From assembly GCA_035698665.1 (NCBI GenBank), contig DASSBN010000079.1:1-63366 (forward strand): a stretch of DNA of 63,366 nt. The letters are read 5' to 3'. A program made the position numbers and the translations under genes. Origin of the DNA: DATEOR01 sp035698665. GTDB lineage: Bacteria > Actinomycetota > Thermoleophilia > Gaiellales > Gaiellaceae. Shown piece after piece: positions 15,631 through 24,914 of the stretch; the first letter of the stretch is position 1, and each line of letters starts with the position of its first letter. The notes beneath the pieces were generated by a model, which saw only the letters and a list, made by a program, of their open reading frames with translations, made no database searches and was not told the origin of the DNA.

Positions 15631-17241
15631 TTGGAGGCCGAGGTGCAGTTGACCCCAACCAGCTCGGTCGCAAGGACCGCCCGGGCTCTCTTGCGCTCGG
15701 AGACGGCCAGGTACGTCGGCGCCGTCCTCGCTCTCGCGGTCGCCTACTACGGTTCCGCCAAGCTCGCGCAGAGCCTCCGCTACACGGCGTCGGTGAGCGC
15801 GATCTGGCCGCCCGCCGGCCTCGGGATCGCCGCCCTCTACCTCTGGGGGCTCCGCCTCTGGCCGGGAGTCTTCCTCGGCGAGCTCGTCGTCAACGCCCAG
15901 CTGCTCACGGGCGAGCATGCACTCCCGTTCTGGAGCGTCGTCGGCCAGCAGGCCGGCAACATGCTGGAGATCGTCATCGGGGCGATCCTGCTGCGCAGGC
16001 TGATCGGCCCGAACGCCGCGCTCGACCGCGCCGAGCAGATCCTCGGCATGCTCATCGCCCTCGCGGCGGCGACCGCGATCAGCGCGGTCGTCGGAACAAT
16101 CTCCATGCTCGCCGGCGGAGTGATCGAGCCCTCCGAGGCGGCCGAGTTCTGCCGCACCTGGTGGCTCGGGGACACCGCGGGCGGGTTGATCGCTCTGCCG
16201 CTCATCCTCACCTGGGCCGGCGATCCGCGCGGCTCATGTCGCCGCATGTGCACGTGGGAGGGTCTGCTGCTCCTGACGACGGTCGTGACCCTCAGCGTGC
16301 TCTCGGTCTCGGCGAACGAGCCGATCGTCTACCTCGTCTTCCCGGCCCTCGTCTGGGCGGCCCTGCGCTTCGGGCCGGCCGGTGCGACCCTCTCGGTGGT
16401 CCTCGCCGCTGGCACCGCGATCGGCTTCACCGCGAACGAGCTCGGCCCGTTCTTCCGGCAGCCGATCGACGACAAGGCGCTCAGCACCCAGCTCTACATC
16501 GCGGTCGCGGCCCTGACGACGCTCTTCGTCGGAGCCCTCGTCGGCGAGCGGGAGCGCTCGGCTGCCGAGTTGGCCCTTGCGGAGCAGCGCGAAGGAGAGC
16601 GCGCCGTCGCCGAGCGCCATCGGATCGCGCGCGACCTCCACGACTCGGTCTCGCAGGCGCTCTTCTCGACCGTCCTGCACACGCGCACCGCCGAGCGCGA
16701 CCTCGAAAAGGAGGGGCTCGACCCGCACGGGTCTGTCGCCCGGTCACTCGACGCGATCGCGGAGCTGACGGCGGGGGCGCAGCGAGAAATGCGCGTCCTT
16801 CTCTCCGAGCTGAACGGCTCGGCCGGAACAGAAGGGCTTGTCGCCGGCCTCGCGCGCCACGCTGCAACACTCGGCAACCCGGAGGGGCTCACGGTCGCCG
16901 TGCGCGGCCCCGAGCAGCAACTGCCGCTCAGCCCCGCCGCCGAGGCGCAGCTCTTCGCCATCGGCCGCGAGGCCCTCGCCAACGTCGTCAAGCACTCGAC
17001 CGCGCAGCGTGCCTGGGTCAACATCGAATCGAGCGCGGGTGCCGTCTCGCTCGAGATCCGAGACGACGGGAGCGGCTTCGACGCGCAGCTCAACCGGCCA
17101 GGCCACTATGGCCTCGAATCCATGCGTACCCGCGCTGTGGAGGCAGGCGCGTCGCTGACCATCCTGAGCGTGCCCGGGCGCGGGACGGTGATTCGCGTCG
17201 TCATGCCCGAGCACGGACCGGCGAGCGGCAATGGACCCTGA
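15631..17241 (+). CDS. MASE1-type sensor histidine kinase (HisKA_3)
   Basis: Membrane sensor kinase of 536 residues. Residues about 25-310 form eight or so helices of a MASE1 sensor (SAIWPPAGLGIAALYLWG, PGVFLGELVVN). The dimerisation domain has the phospho-accepting His near 336 in RIARDLHDSVSQALFS (NarX/DesK type), and the ATPase domain has EALANVVKHS and DDGSGFD followed by GLESMRTRA. The TTG start at 15631 follows GGGGAGGA. A TAACAT -10-like box lies at 15589-15594. Its partner is the response regulator that overlaps its 3' end by 11 nt. Confidence 0.88.
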   Translation: MEAEVQLTPTSSVARTARALLRSETARYVGAVLALAVAYYGSAKLAQSLRYTASVSAIWPPAGLGIAALYLWGLRLWPGVFLGELVVNAQLLTGEHALPFWSVVGQQAGNMLEIVIGAILLRRLIGPNAALDRAEQILGMLIALAAATAISAVVGTISMLAGGVIEPSEAAEFCRTWWLGDTAGGLIALPLILTWAGDPRGSCRRMCTWEGLLLLTTVVTLSVLSVSANEPIVYLVFPALVWAALRFGPAGATLSVVLAAGTAIGFTANELGPFFRQPIDDKALSTQLYIAVAALTTLFVGALVGERERSAAELALAEQREGERAVAERHRIARDLHDSVSQALFSTVLHTRTAERDLEKEGLDPHGSVARSLDAIAELTAGAQREMRVLLSELNGSAGTEGLVAGLARHAATLGNPEGLTVAVRGPEQQLPLSPAAEAQLFAIGREALANVVKHSTAQRAWVNIESSAGAVSLEIRDDGSGFDAQLNRPGHYGLESMRTRAVEAGASLTILSVPGRGTVIRVVMPEHGPASGNGP

Positions 17242-17920
17242 GGAGGTCATCCGCGTGCTCGTCGTGGACGACCACGAGGTCGTCCGCCGCGGACTCCACG
17301 CATTCCTCGACGGCGAGCCCGGTCTCGAGGTGATCGCCGATGCAGGCGGGGGAGAGGAGGCGCTCGAGGTCTTCTCTCGCCTCGACGCGGAGGGTCGGCG
17401 CCCCGACGTCGTGCTCATGGACCTGCAAATGGCCCCGATGGACGGGATCGAGACGACGCGCCGCGTGCGGGATCTCTATCCCGGAGTCGAAGTGGTGGCG
17501 CTCACCTCCTTCGCGGAGAAGGAGCGCGTCCGCGCCGCCCTGGACAGCGGCGCCGCCGGATACCTGCTGAAGGACTCGGAGCCTGCGGAGGTCGCCGCAG
17601 CCGTGCGGTCGGCCCACCGGGGCGAGATCCAGCTCGATCCCGCCGTGACGAGACCCCTGATCACCGATCTGAGGTCGGGCGGAGACGACGTCACGTCGCT
17701 CCTGACGAGCCGTGAACTCGAGGTGCTCCGCCTGGTCGGCGCCGGCAAGGCCAACAAGGAGATCGCCGCCGACCTCGTGATCAGCGAGCGCACGGCGAGA
17801 ACCCACGTCTCCAACGTCCTGCGGAAGATTGGCGTCAGCTCGCGGACTCAAGCCGCGGTGCTCGCTGTCCGCGAGGGGCTGGTCGCGCCCGCGGAGCAGG
17901 ACGGGGCAAGGCCCGGATGA
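17231..17920 (+). CDS. NarL/FixJ family response regulator
   Basis: Protein of 229 residues: a receiver domain (about 8-125) with phospho-acceptor Asp near 62 in VVLMDLQM and conserved VVDDHEVV and LKDSEPAE, then a LuxR-type HTH (LTSRELEVLRLVGAGKANKEIA, about residues 157-215). It is the output partner of the MASE1 kinase, translationally coupled by overlap. Its own stop overlaps the next regulator's ATG (ATGA), making a three-gene regulatory operon. Confidence 0.9.
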   Translation: MDPEEVIRVLVVDDHEVVRRGLHAFLDGEPGLEVIADAGGGEEALEVFSRLDAEGRRPDVVLMDLQMAPMDGIETTRRVRDLYPGVEVVALTSFAEKERVRAALDSGAAGYLLKDSEPAEVAAAVRSAHRGEIQLDPAVTRPLITDLRSGGDDVTSLLTSRELEVLRLVGAGKANKEIAADLVISERTARTHVSNVLRKIGVSSRTQAAVLAVREGLVAPAEQDGARPG

Positions 17921-20169
17921 GCCGCTGGCCCCTCCTCGGTGAAGCGGGTCAGGGGGGCAATGGCGTCGCCGGTACGCTGGAGACGAAGCTTCGAGGGTTC
18001 TCGCCCTCTCCGGAGATGATCACGCGGCCGAGGCTGACCGCGCGGCTCCTCGGCTCGAACGCCTCGCTCGTTCTCTTCGCCGCACCTCCCGGATTCGGCA
18101 AGACGACGCTGCTCGCCCAGTGGCGAGAGCTCGACGAGCGCCCCGTTGCCTGGCTCACCGCCGATGCGTCCGACAACGACCCCGTTTCGCTCTGGACCGG
18201 GATCGTCGAGGCCATCCGGCGCGTCCGGCCGGATTTCGGCAAGGCGGCGGAGACGGCTCTCCAGGCCCGCCACGTGGACGTGCACGACGCGCTCATCCCC
18301 GTCGTCATCCACGAGCTGGAATCGCTCGAAGGCGAGCTCGCCGTCGTGCTCGACGATTACCACGCGGTTGCGAAGAGCGCGTGCCACGAGTCGCTCGCGT
18401 ATTTCCTCGAGGCGAAGCCCGACAACGTCCAGCTCGTCGTTTCGAGCCGTGCGGATCCTCCGATTCCCGTGGCGAGGCTGCGCGCAGAAGGCCGGCTGCT
18501 CGAGCTCCGCGCCCTCGATCTCTGCTTCACGAAGGAGGAAGAGGCCGATTTCCTCAACGAGCAGCTCGGCCTGCGGCTGCGTGAGGAGACCCTCGACGTC
18601 CTGCACGAGCGCACCGAGGGCTGGCCTGCCGGCGTCTACCTCGCCTCCCTTTCCCTCCGGCACACGGAGGACGCGAACGGGTTCGTCGCCGATTTCGACG
18701 GCTCGAACCGACATGTCGCCGATTACCTCACCGAGGTCGTCCTCGGGTCCCTGGACAGCCGCCGCCGGGACTTCCTCCTCCACACGTCGATCCTCGACTG
18801 GTTCTCTGCTCCGCTCTGCAACGCGGTCACCGGCCGCCGCGACTCGGCCCGCCTTCTCGCAGACCTCGAGCGCGCCAATCTCTTTCTCATTCCCCTCGAC
18901 GACCGCCGCGAGCGCTATCGCTACCACCAGCTCTTCGACGATCTCCTGCGCGCCCAGCTCGCCCAGCGCGAGCCCGGGCTCGTGCCGAAGCTGCACCGAC
19001 ACGCGTACGAATGGCTCGCCGACGCGGGGGAGACCGACGCCGCCGTCAGCCACGCGCTCGCAGCCGGCGACCTGGACGAGGCCGTTGCGCTCGTCGCGGC
19101 CGGCTGGCTCGCGGACCCGAACGGTCACCTGGGGAGGCCGGACGGGCTTCTCCGCCGCCTGGAGGGCTTCCCGGTCGAGGCGTTCGTGGAAGACGGGCGA
19201 CTGGCGCTCGTCCGGGGCTGGGCGTTGAGCATGGCGGGCAAGCGGACGGAGGCGGATGAGGATCTCGCCGTCGCCGAGCGGGGAGGGCCGGATCTTCCGG
19301 ATGGAACGGCCGTGAAGCACGCAGCCGTCGTTGCGCGCGCGTGCTTTGCATGGGGCGACGCGGTCGGCGCCATCGGCGCCGCGGAGGCCGCCGGGAGACT
19401 GGAGGATCGGCTGTCTCCCTTCTGGCAGCCGGTGTGGCTTCTGGCTCTCGGCCGCGCGCGCTTCGTCGTCGGCGATTACGGTGGAGCGAAGGCGCCGCTC
19501 GAGGCGGCCGTGTCCTCCGGCTATCACGTCGAGCGCCCGCTGCTCGCGGCATCCGCGCAGGCGTTGCTCGCCCGAATCGCGCTGGCTGCAGACGACCTCG
19601 AGACCTCCGAGAAGCATGCGCGGAGCGCTCTGCAGGAGCTCGAAAGCCGTGGCCTCACGGATCAGCCGGGTGCCGGCACGATCTACGTGGCGCTCGGCGC
19701 CGTGCTCGCGCGCCAGGGCAAGTCCGGGGAGGCGGGCGACATGCTGGTTCGAGGTCTCGCCCGGCTACGGCCGACCCGCGACGTCCTTGCGATCGCAGAT
19801 GCGCTTCTCGTCTATGCCCCGGTCAGGCGAACGCTCGTGTCGCTCGCCTCGGCCCGCAGCCTCGTCGAGGAGGCGCGCATGCTCCTGGCCGAGTGCGCAG
19901 ACCCGGGCGCGATCGGTCTCGAGCTCGAGGAGGTCGCGCGCTCGCTGACTCCCGCACACAGACGCGTCGAAGGCGGGAGCGAGCTGACCGAGCGTGAGCT
20001 CGAGGTGCTCCGCTATCTCGCCGACGGCATGCCGAAGCGCGACATCGGCCGCGCGCTCTTCCTCTCGTACAACACGATCCATTCGCACACGAAGTCGATC
20101 TACCAGAAGCTCCGCGTCTCTTCTCGGGATGCCGCCGTCGCCAGGGCGCGGGAATTGGGCGCGCTCTAG
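17917..20169 (+). CDS. MalT-like ATP-dependent LuxR transcriptional regulator
   Basis: Protein of 750 residues, STAND-type regulator: an N-terminal NTPase with Walker A GFGKTTLLAQW (about residues 53-62) and Walker B VVLDDYH, winged-helix and helical-repeat (TPR-like) middle (about 330-650), and a C-terminal LuxR HTH (LTERELEVLRYLADGMPKRDIG). Such proteins sense a small molecule and activate transcription as ATP-dependent multimers. It is unusual to find one in the same overlapping operon as a complete two-component pair. The 3' end faces a REP-like repeat. Confidence 0.88.
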   Translation: MSRWPLLGEAGQGGNGVAGTLETKLRGFSPSPEMITRPRLTARLLGSNASLVLFAAPPGFGKTTLLAQWRELDERPVAWLTADASDNDPVSLWTGIVEAIRRVRPDFGKAAETALQARHVDVHDALIPVVIHELESLEGELAVVLDDYHAVAKSACHESLAYFLEAKPDNVQLVVSSRADPPIPVARLRAEGRLLELRALDLCFTKEEEADFLNEQLGLRLREETLDVLHERTEGWPAGVYLASLSLRHTEDANGFVADFDGSNRHVADYLTEVVLGSLDSRRRDFLLHTSILDWFSAPLCNAVTGRRDSARLLADLERANLFLIPLDDRRERYRYHQLFDDLLRAQLAQREPGLVPKLHRHAYEWLADAGETDAAVSHALAAGDLDEAVALVAAGWLADPNGHLGRPDGLLRRLEGFPVEAFVEDGRLALVRGWALSMAGKRTEADEDLAVAERGGPDLPDGTAVKHAAVVARACFAWGDAVGAIGAAEAAGRLEDRLSPFWQPVWLLALGRARFVVGDYGGAKAPLEAAVSSGYHVERPLLAASAQALLARIALAADDLETSEKHARSALQELESRGLTDQPGAGTIYVALGAVLARQGKSGEAGDMLVRGLARLRPTRDVLAIADALLVYAPVRRTLVSLASARSLVEEARMLLAECADPGAIGLELEEVARSLTPAHRRVEGGSELTERELEVLRYLADGMPKRDIGRALFLSYNTIHSHTKSIYQKLRVSSRDAAVARARELGAL

Positions 20170-20201
20170 CCGCCTGGGCCTCGGCCATCTGCGCCCGCGC
20201 G

Positions 20202-20325
20202 TTCCACACCGGGGTCAGACCCCTCTGTCCCGAGAGGACGAATGCGTTCGCTTGGAACCGTGGTTCCGGTGCCCTGGGTTTTCCACAACGGGGTCAGACC
20301 CCGGTGTCTGAAAAGGACACGCGTC
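20202..20325. repeat. Two REP-like units with GGGGTCAGACCCC hairpins
   Basis: Two direct units, 20202-20246 and 20281-20325, share TTCCACA(C/A)CGGGG, the palindrome GGGGTCAGACCCC (20211-20223 and 20290-20302) and a second short stem (TGTCCCGAGAGGAC; GTGTCTGAAAAGGACAC). Between them lies GGAACC-GT-GGTTCC (20254-20267). The array sits between convergent genes, the usual place for REP elements. REP-type hairpins are mobilised by single-strand (RAYT/IS200-type) transposases; none is in this window. It may also act as a bidirectional terminator. Confidence 0.75.
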
Positions 20326-20332
20326 AGCGCGT

Positions 20333-21130
20333 CTAGTTAACGAGCTTTCGCTCCATCGCGAAGATCGCGATGCGCCACATGAGGAGGCCGAAGGCGACGA
20401 TCACCGCGACGTGGTAGAGGTCGATCCAGCCCTCGAAGCCGAACGCGGCGTGGCGGACGAGCTGCACGCAGTGATAGAGCGGGTTGAACTGCGCGAGGAC
20501 CTGCGCCCAGTCGGGGAGGTTGTCGATCGGGAAGAACGTCCCGGCGACGAGGAAGAGCGGCGTCAGGACGGCGGAGATGACGTAGGAGAAATTTTCGATG
20601 CTCTTCGCGAACCCGGCGACCATGATCCCGAAGCAGGCCCAGCCATACCCGGCGAGGAAGCCGATGAACGGGACGGTGAGCATCCCCCACGCGGGCGGGA
20701 GGCCGAAGACCATGGCCACGATCAGCGGCACGCAGCCGTAGACGCCGGCGCGCGTCGCGATCCAAAGCGCCTCGGCGGTGACGAGCTCCTCCGTGTCGAC
20801 GGGCGCGGCGAGGATCGCGTCGTACGTGCGCTGGAACTGGTACTTCACGAACGTGCCGAACATCGCAGGGAACGCGCTCGAGAAGAGGACGGCGGTCGCC
20901 ACCGTCCCGGTCCCGACGAACTCGACGTAGTCGTAGCCGCCGATCGTCGAGACGAGGGAGCCGAAGCCGAAGCCGAACGCGAGCAGGTAGATCGTCGGCT
21001 CGACCGTCGAGGAGAACGTCGCCGAGCGCCAGTAGGACGAGAAGTTGACGATCTCGCGGACGAGGACGCCGGTGAGCGCCGGCCGCTCCAGGCGTCCGAT
21101 TCGCACCGCTCGTGATGCCCTCGTAGCCAT
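20333..21130 (-). CDS. ABC-2 type exporter permease (DrrB/NodJ-like)
   Basis: Membrane protein of 265 residues with six helices of the ABC-2 family: REIVNFSSYWRSATFSSTVEPT at the N-terminus, FQRTYDAILAAPVDTEELVTAE in the first loop, and TPLFLVAGTFFPIDNLPDW between the last helices, close to the NodJ/DrrB signature. The ATG overlaps the ATPase stop by one base (TGATG). With that ATPase it forms a two-gene exporter for a drug, lipid or polysaccharide; the substrate is not predictable. Confidence 0.9.
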   Translation of the reverse strand: MATRASRAVRIGRLERPALTGVLVREIVNFSSYWRSATFSSTVEPTIYLLAFGFGFGSLVSTIGGYDYVEFVGTGTVATAVLFSSAFPAMFGTFVKYQFQRTYDAILAAPVDTEELVTAEALWIATRAGVYGCVPLIVAMVFGLPPAWGMLTVPFIGFLAGYGWACFGIMVAGFAKSIENFSYVISAVLTPLFLVAGTFFPIDNLPDWAQVLAQFNPLYHCVQLVRHAAFGFEGWIDLYHVAVIVAFGLLMWRIAIFAMERKLVN

Positions 21131-22029
21131 CAGTCGATCTGCTCCCCGGTGAGGAGGACGAAGACGTCCTCGAGGTTCGCGGGCCGGCGCTCGCCTTTGG
21201 GCGCCTTGCCGTCCGCTCCTTCCGTCCCGAGGACGGCGATGCTCGTGCCCGTGCGGCGGGTGCGGAACCCATCGGCGCGCGCCTTCGTCTCGGTCTCGGC
21301 GAGCTGCGAGGGCGAGCCGTAGACCTCGACGGCGGTGCGTCCCGCGTGCGTTGCGATGAGCTCGGCCGGCGGCCCGCCGGCGACGCCCTCGCCGTGGGAC
21401 ATGATCAGGACCGTGTCCGCGAGGCGCTCGGCCTCCTCGATGTAGTGCGTCGACATGAGGATCGTCGTGCCCTCCGCGCGGAGCGCGTCGATGAGGGCCC
21501 AGAGCTCCTGGCGCACCTGCGGGTCGAGCCCCACGGTCGGCTCGTCGAGGAGGACGAGGCGAGGGCGGTGCACGAGCGCTCGGGCGATGAGGAGCCGCCG
21601 CCGCATCCCACCGGAGAGCTTGTCCACGCGGGCGTCGCGGCGGTCGACGAGGTTCGCCAGCTCGAGCGCCGCCTCGATCGCCTTGCGCCGCTCCGAGCGG
21701 CCGATGCGGTAGAGGTGCGTGAAGACGAGAAGGTTCTGCTCGACGGTCAGCGTGACGTCGAGGTTGTCGAGCTGGGGAGCGACCCCGCACTCGGCCCTCG
21801 CCGCCTTCGACTCCTCGGGCAGTCGGTAGCCGAGAACCTCGAGCTCGCCCTCGTCGGCGATGGCCTGGGCGGTGAGGAGCCGCATCGTCGTCGACTTGCC
21901 CGCGCCGTTGGGCCCGAGGAGGCCGACACAGGTGCCCTCGGGCACGTCGAGGTCAAGGCCGTTGACGGCAGTGATCGAGCCGTAGCGCTTGACCACTCCG
22001 CGCAATCTGATCGCCTGCGCTTCGCGCAC
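21130..22029 (-). CDS. ABC exporter ATPase (DrrA/NodI-like)
   Basis: Protein of 299 residues: Walker A GPNGAGKST (about 38-46), Q-loop APQLDN, signature KLSGGMRRRL, Walker B LVLLDEPTVGLDP, switch His in STHYIEE, and a C-terminal extension (about 225-299) as in DrrA. It energises the permease encoded directly downstream. The GTG at 22029 is chosen as the start because it is the last start codon before the ABC core; no strong Shine-Dalgarno sequence. Divergent from the AraC regulator with a 54-bp gap. Confidence 0.9.
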   Translation of the reverse strand: MREAQAIRLRGVVKRYGSITAVNGLDLDVPEGTCVGLLGPNGAGKSTTMRLLTAQAIADEGELEVLGYRLPEESKAARAECGVAPQLDNLDVTLTVEQNLLVFTHLYRIGRSERRKAIEAALELANLVDRRDARVDKLSGGMRRRLLIARALVHRPRLVLLDEPTVGLDPQVRQELWALIDALRAEGTTILMSTHYIEEAERLADTVLIMSHGEGVAGGPPAELIATHAGRTAVEVYGSPSQLAETETKARADGFRTRRTGTSIAVLGTEGADGKAPKGERRPANLEDVFVLLTGEQID

Positions 22030-22083
22030 GATTTCAGCATGCCAGTTTGAACTTCCGCCGCAGTTCGACGTCTGAACGAATAA

Positions 22084-22992
22084 GTGCAGGCAGACACGAT
22101 CCACCGGACCCTGTTCGAAAACGAGCGGCTCGTCCTCGGAGAGTTCTGGTGCCCGCCCGAGAGCCGGTGCTGGCACGGGCTGAACAGCGTCTCCGCGGCG
22201 CCCCACGTGATCTTCCCGCGGACCCCGGTGACGATCCGCCAGCTCGGGCGCGAGCCGGTCGTCTGCGACCGCAACCACGTGCTCTTCTTCAACCCGGGAC
22301 AGCGCTTCTTCCGCTCGCTTCGCAGCCGCGACGGCGACCGCTCCTACTACATCGAGCTTGCGCCGGAGCTCATGTTCAACCTGGCGCGGCTGACCAGCTT
22401 CCCGTTCGCATTCGGCCCCTGCGACCCCACGGTGTTCCTCCTCCAGCGGCTCGCAGTCAGGCATCTGCGCGAGCCGAACCCCGACCCGCTGCTCGTCGAA
22501 GAGAGCGTCACCGAGGCGGTCGGCCTTGCGCTCGAGCGCGCGCGGAGCTTCCACGGCCTTCGCGCGAAGGGGAGGGCTGCGACGCGCGCCGCGCACAGGG
22601 AGATCGTCGACCAGACGAAGGAGCTCCTCGCGGCCCGGTTCCGCGAACGGCTCACGATGGGGCAGATCGCCGGCGCGATCGGCGTCTCCCGCTTCCACCT
22701 GAGCCGGGTCTTCCGCTCGACGACCGGCTTCTCGCTGCACGGCTATCGCAACCAGTTGCGCCTGCGGGCAGCGCTGGAGCGCATCGCCGATCCCGAGACG
22801 CGCCTGCCGACGCTCGCGTCCGAGCTCGGGTTCTCGAGCCATAGCCACTTCACGGCGTCGTTCCGCGAAGCCTTCGGCGTGGCCCCTTCCGAGCTGCGCG
22901 GGAGGGTGACCCGGGCGCGCCTTCAGGAGGCACTCGAGCGCCAGACGGCTACCAGGATCGTGCCTCTTTCAGCCGCCTCCGGCTGCGACTGA
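22084..22992 (+). CDS. AraC/XylS family transcriptional regulator
   Basis: Protein of 302 residues: an N-terminal cupin-like sensing part (about 10-100, with a WHG...VIFPRTPV...NHVLFFNPGQRF pattern) and a C-terminal double HTH (ERLTMGQIAGAIGVSRFHLSRVFR, then LASELGFSSHSHFTASFREAFG). Divergent from the ABC exporter operon, so it most likely controls that exporter. The GTG at 22084 lacks a clear Shine-Dalgarno sequence. Confidence 0.88.
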   Translation: MQADTIHRTLFENERLVLGEFWCPPESRCWHGLNSVSAAPHVIFPRTPVTIRQLGREPVVCDRNHVLFFNPGQRFFRSLRSRDGDRSYYIELAPELMFNLARLTSFPFAFGPCDPTVFLLQRLAVRHLREPNPDPLLVEESVTEAVGLALERARSFHGLRAKGRAATRAAHREIVDQTKELLAARFRERLTMGQIAGAIGVSRFHLSRVFRSTTGFSLHGYRNQLRLRAALERIADPETRLPTLASELGFSSHSHFTASFREAFGVAPSELRGRVTRARLQEALERQTATRIVPLSAASGCD

Positions 22993-23108
22993 GGCCCGCA
23001 GAAACACGCTTCCGCGCGCGTTTACGGACCGCGCAACGACGTATCAGCTCCGCCAAACAGGGAAAGCCCGTGCGCGTCTTCCTCCTCGACGACACCAAGG
23101 AGGCAGGC

Positions 23109-24773
23109 GTGAGATTGAACAGGCGATTCGCTCTTCTACTTGCGGTCCTCGCGGCCGCTTCACTCGCAGCTGCGGGCTGCGGAGGCAGCGACAACGGAGG
23201 CGGCAGTGCCGCTCCCACGGGCGGCTCCGACGAAGGGCCCGCCGCGGAGCAGGTGATCACTGTCGGATGGGGCGCCGAGCCGCCGTCGCTCGACCCCGGC
23301 CTCGCAACCGATACGACGTCCTCCAACATCCTCCTGAACATCATGGATCCGCTCGTTCTGCTCGGCGACGACCTGGAGCCCGTGCCCTCGCTCGCCGAGA
23401 GCTGGGACGTGAGCAAGGACGGGACGACCGTGACGTTCCACCTCCGCTCGGACGGGAAGTGGACGAACGGCGACCCGGTCACCGCGGAGGACTTCGAGTA
23501 CTCCTGGAAGCGGACGATCTCGCCCGAGCTCGCCGCCGACTACGCGTATCAGTTCTACGGAATCGTCGGCGCCGCCGACTACAACGCCTGCCAGAAGAAC
23601 TGCGACGCGCTCCGCGACAAGGTCGGCGTGAAGGCGCTGGACGACACGACGCTCGAGGTCACGCTGACGACGCCGCAGCCGTGGTTCGTGCAGCAGGTCA
23701 GCCATACCTCGTTCCTGGCGGTCCACCGCGCGACCGTCGAGCAGTTCGGCGACCGCTGGACCGATCCGAAGAACATCGTCACCGACGGCCCGTTCAAGCT
23801 CGAGTCGTGGGAGCACGACGCCTCGATCGACCTCGTCAAGAACGACGAGTGGCGAAATGCAGCCGACGTCTCCCTCACCCGGGTGAACGGCAAGATCATC
23901 GTCGACGGGACGACGCGGGTGCAGTCGTTCGAGGCGGGCGAGGTCGACGCGCTCGACGCGGGCGGCCTGCCGCCGGACGAGATCGCGCGCCTGAAGGAGA
24001 CGCCCGAGTACGAGTCATATCCCGCGCTCGGGACGTACTACTACGGCTTCAACCTCGAGAACCTGCCGGACGTGCACGAGCGCCAGGCTCTGTCGCTCGC
24101 AATCGACCGGCGGACGATCGTGGACAACATCGCCCAGGCGGACCAGGTTCCGTCGACCGGGTTCGCACCGAAGGGCCTGCCGGGGTTCGACGTCTTCAAC
24201 CCCAATTCGCCCTGGACGCCCGAGAGCGGTGACATCGACGCCGCCAAGGACGCGATGTCGCAGGCGCAGAATCCGAAGACGAATCTCAACCTCTTCTTCA
24301 ACGACTCGCCCGGTCACAAGGAGATCGCCACGGCCGTGCAGGCCAACTGGGACCAGCTCGGCGTGACGACGACGTTGAAGCAGCAGGAGTGGGCGCAGTT
24401 CCTCGAGTTCCTCGGCCCGCCGCCGAATCAGGCGGTGGACGTCTACCGGAACGGGTGGATCGGCGATTACGTCGACGCCATCAACTTCCTGGAGCTCTGG
24501 ACCTGCGATTCGGGCAACAACAACTCGAACTACTGCGACGAGGACTACGACGCGCTGCTCGAAGAGGCCCGGCACACGCCGGACGACGCGGCCCGCTACG
24601 AGATCTACGGCCAGCTCGAGGACAAGCTCCTCGGCCAGGACGGCGCGCTGCCCCTCACGCCGATCTACTGGTACACGTACCCGAACCTCGAGCAGCTCTC
24701 CATCAAGGACACCTTCACGGTGAACCTGCTCAACCAGATTGACCTGACGAAGGTGGTCGTCAGGGAGCAATAG
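23109..24773 (+). CDS. Peptide ABC transporter substrate-binding lipoprotein (OppA family)
   Basis: Lipoprotein of 554 residues. A signal peptide (about 1-24) ends in the lipobox LAAAGC, followed by a Gly/Ser/Asp linker. The SBP_bac_5 domain shows EPPSLDPGLATDTTSSNIL, LAESWDVSKDGTTVTFHLR and DFEYSWKR. It should capture oligopeptides or related solutes outside the membrane. The GTG at 23109 is preferred over 23070 because AAGGAGG lies 5 nt before it and the signal peptide then begins correctly. No permease or ATPase gene is adjacent, so it is an orphan. The palindrome TCACCCGGGTGA occurs inside the gene at 23875. Confidence 0.9.
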   Translation: MRLNRRFALLLAVLAAASLAAAGCGGSDNGGGSAAPTGGSDEGPAAEQVITVGWGAEPPSLDPGLATDTTSSNILLNIMDPLVLLGDDLEPVPSLAESWDVSKDGTTVTFHLRSDGKWTNGDPVTAEDFEYSWKRTISPELAADYAYQFYGIVGAADYNACQKNCDALRDKVGVKALDDTTLEVTLTTPQPWFVQQVSHTSFLAVHRATVEQFGDRWTDPKNIVTDGPFKLESWEHDASIDLVKNDEWRNAADVSLTRVNGKIIVDGTTRVQSFEAGEVDALDAGGLPPDEIARLKETPEYESYPALGTYYYGFNLENLPDVHERQALSLAIDRRTIVDNIAQADQVPSTGFAPKGLPGFDVFNPNSPWTPESGDIDAAKDAMSQAQNPKTNLNLFFNDSPGHKEIATAVQANWDQLGVTTTLKQQEWAQFLEFLGPPPNQAVDVYRNGWIGDYVDAINFLELWTCDSGNNNSNYCDEDYDALLEEARHTPDDAARYEIYGQLEDKLLGQDGALPLTPIYWYTYPNLEQLSIKDTFTVNLLNQIDLTKVVVREQ

Positions 24774-24796
24774 GGCACTCCCCACCACCTGTCACC

Positions 24797-24841
24797 GGCG
24801 GGTGGGATGCGTCCGGCATCTCACCCGCCCCCTCCTTGTTT
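24797..24841 (+). terminator. Rho-independent terminator after the OppA-like gene
   Basis: A 14-bp stem, GGCGGGTGGGATGC (24797-24810) with GCATCTCACCCGCC (24816-24829), one G-U pair and a 5-nt loop, followed by CCCTCCTTGTTT. Confidence 0.75.
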
Positions 24842-24914
24842 CGCCTGCCGGTGGCCGCATTGTCCGGGCTCGCCCTAGCCAAGACCGAAACCTCCGCGCC
24901 CGCTGACCCGATGT

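Noticed and set aside
20202..20325. Possible tRNA or riboswitch in the hairpin-rich gap
   Set aside because: No cloverleaf, CCA end or T-arm consensus; the two direct units explain the structure better as REP-like repeats.
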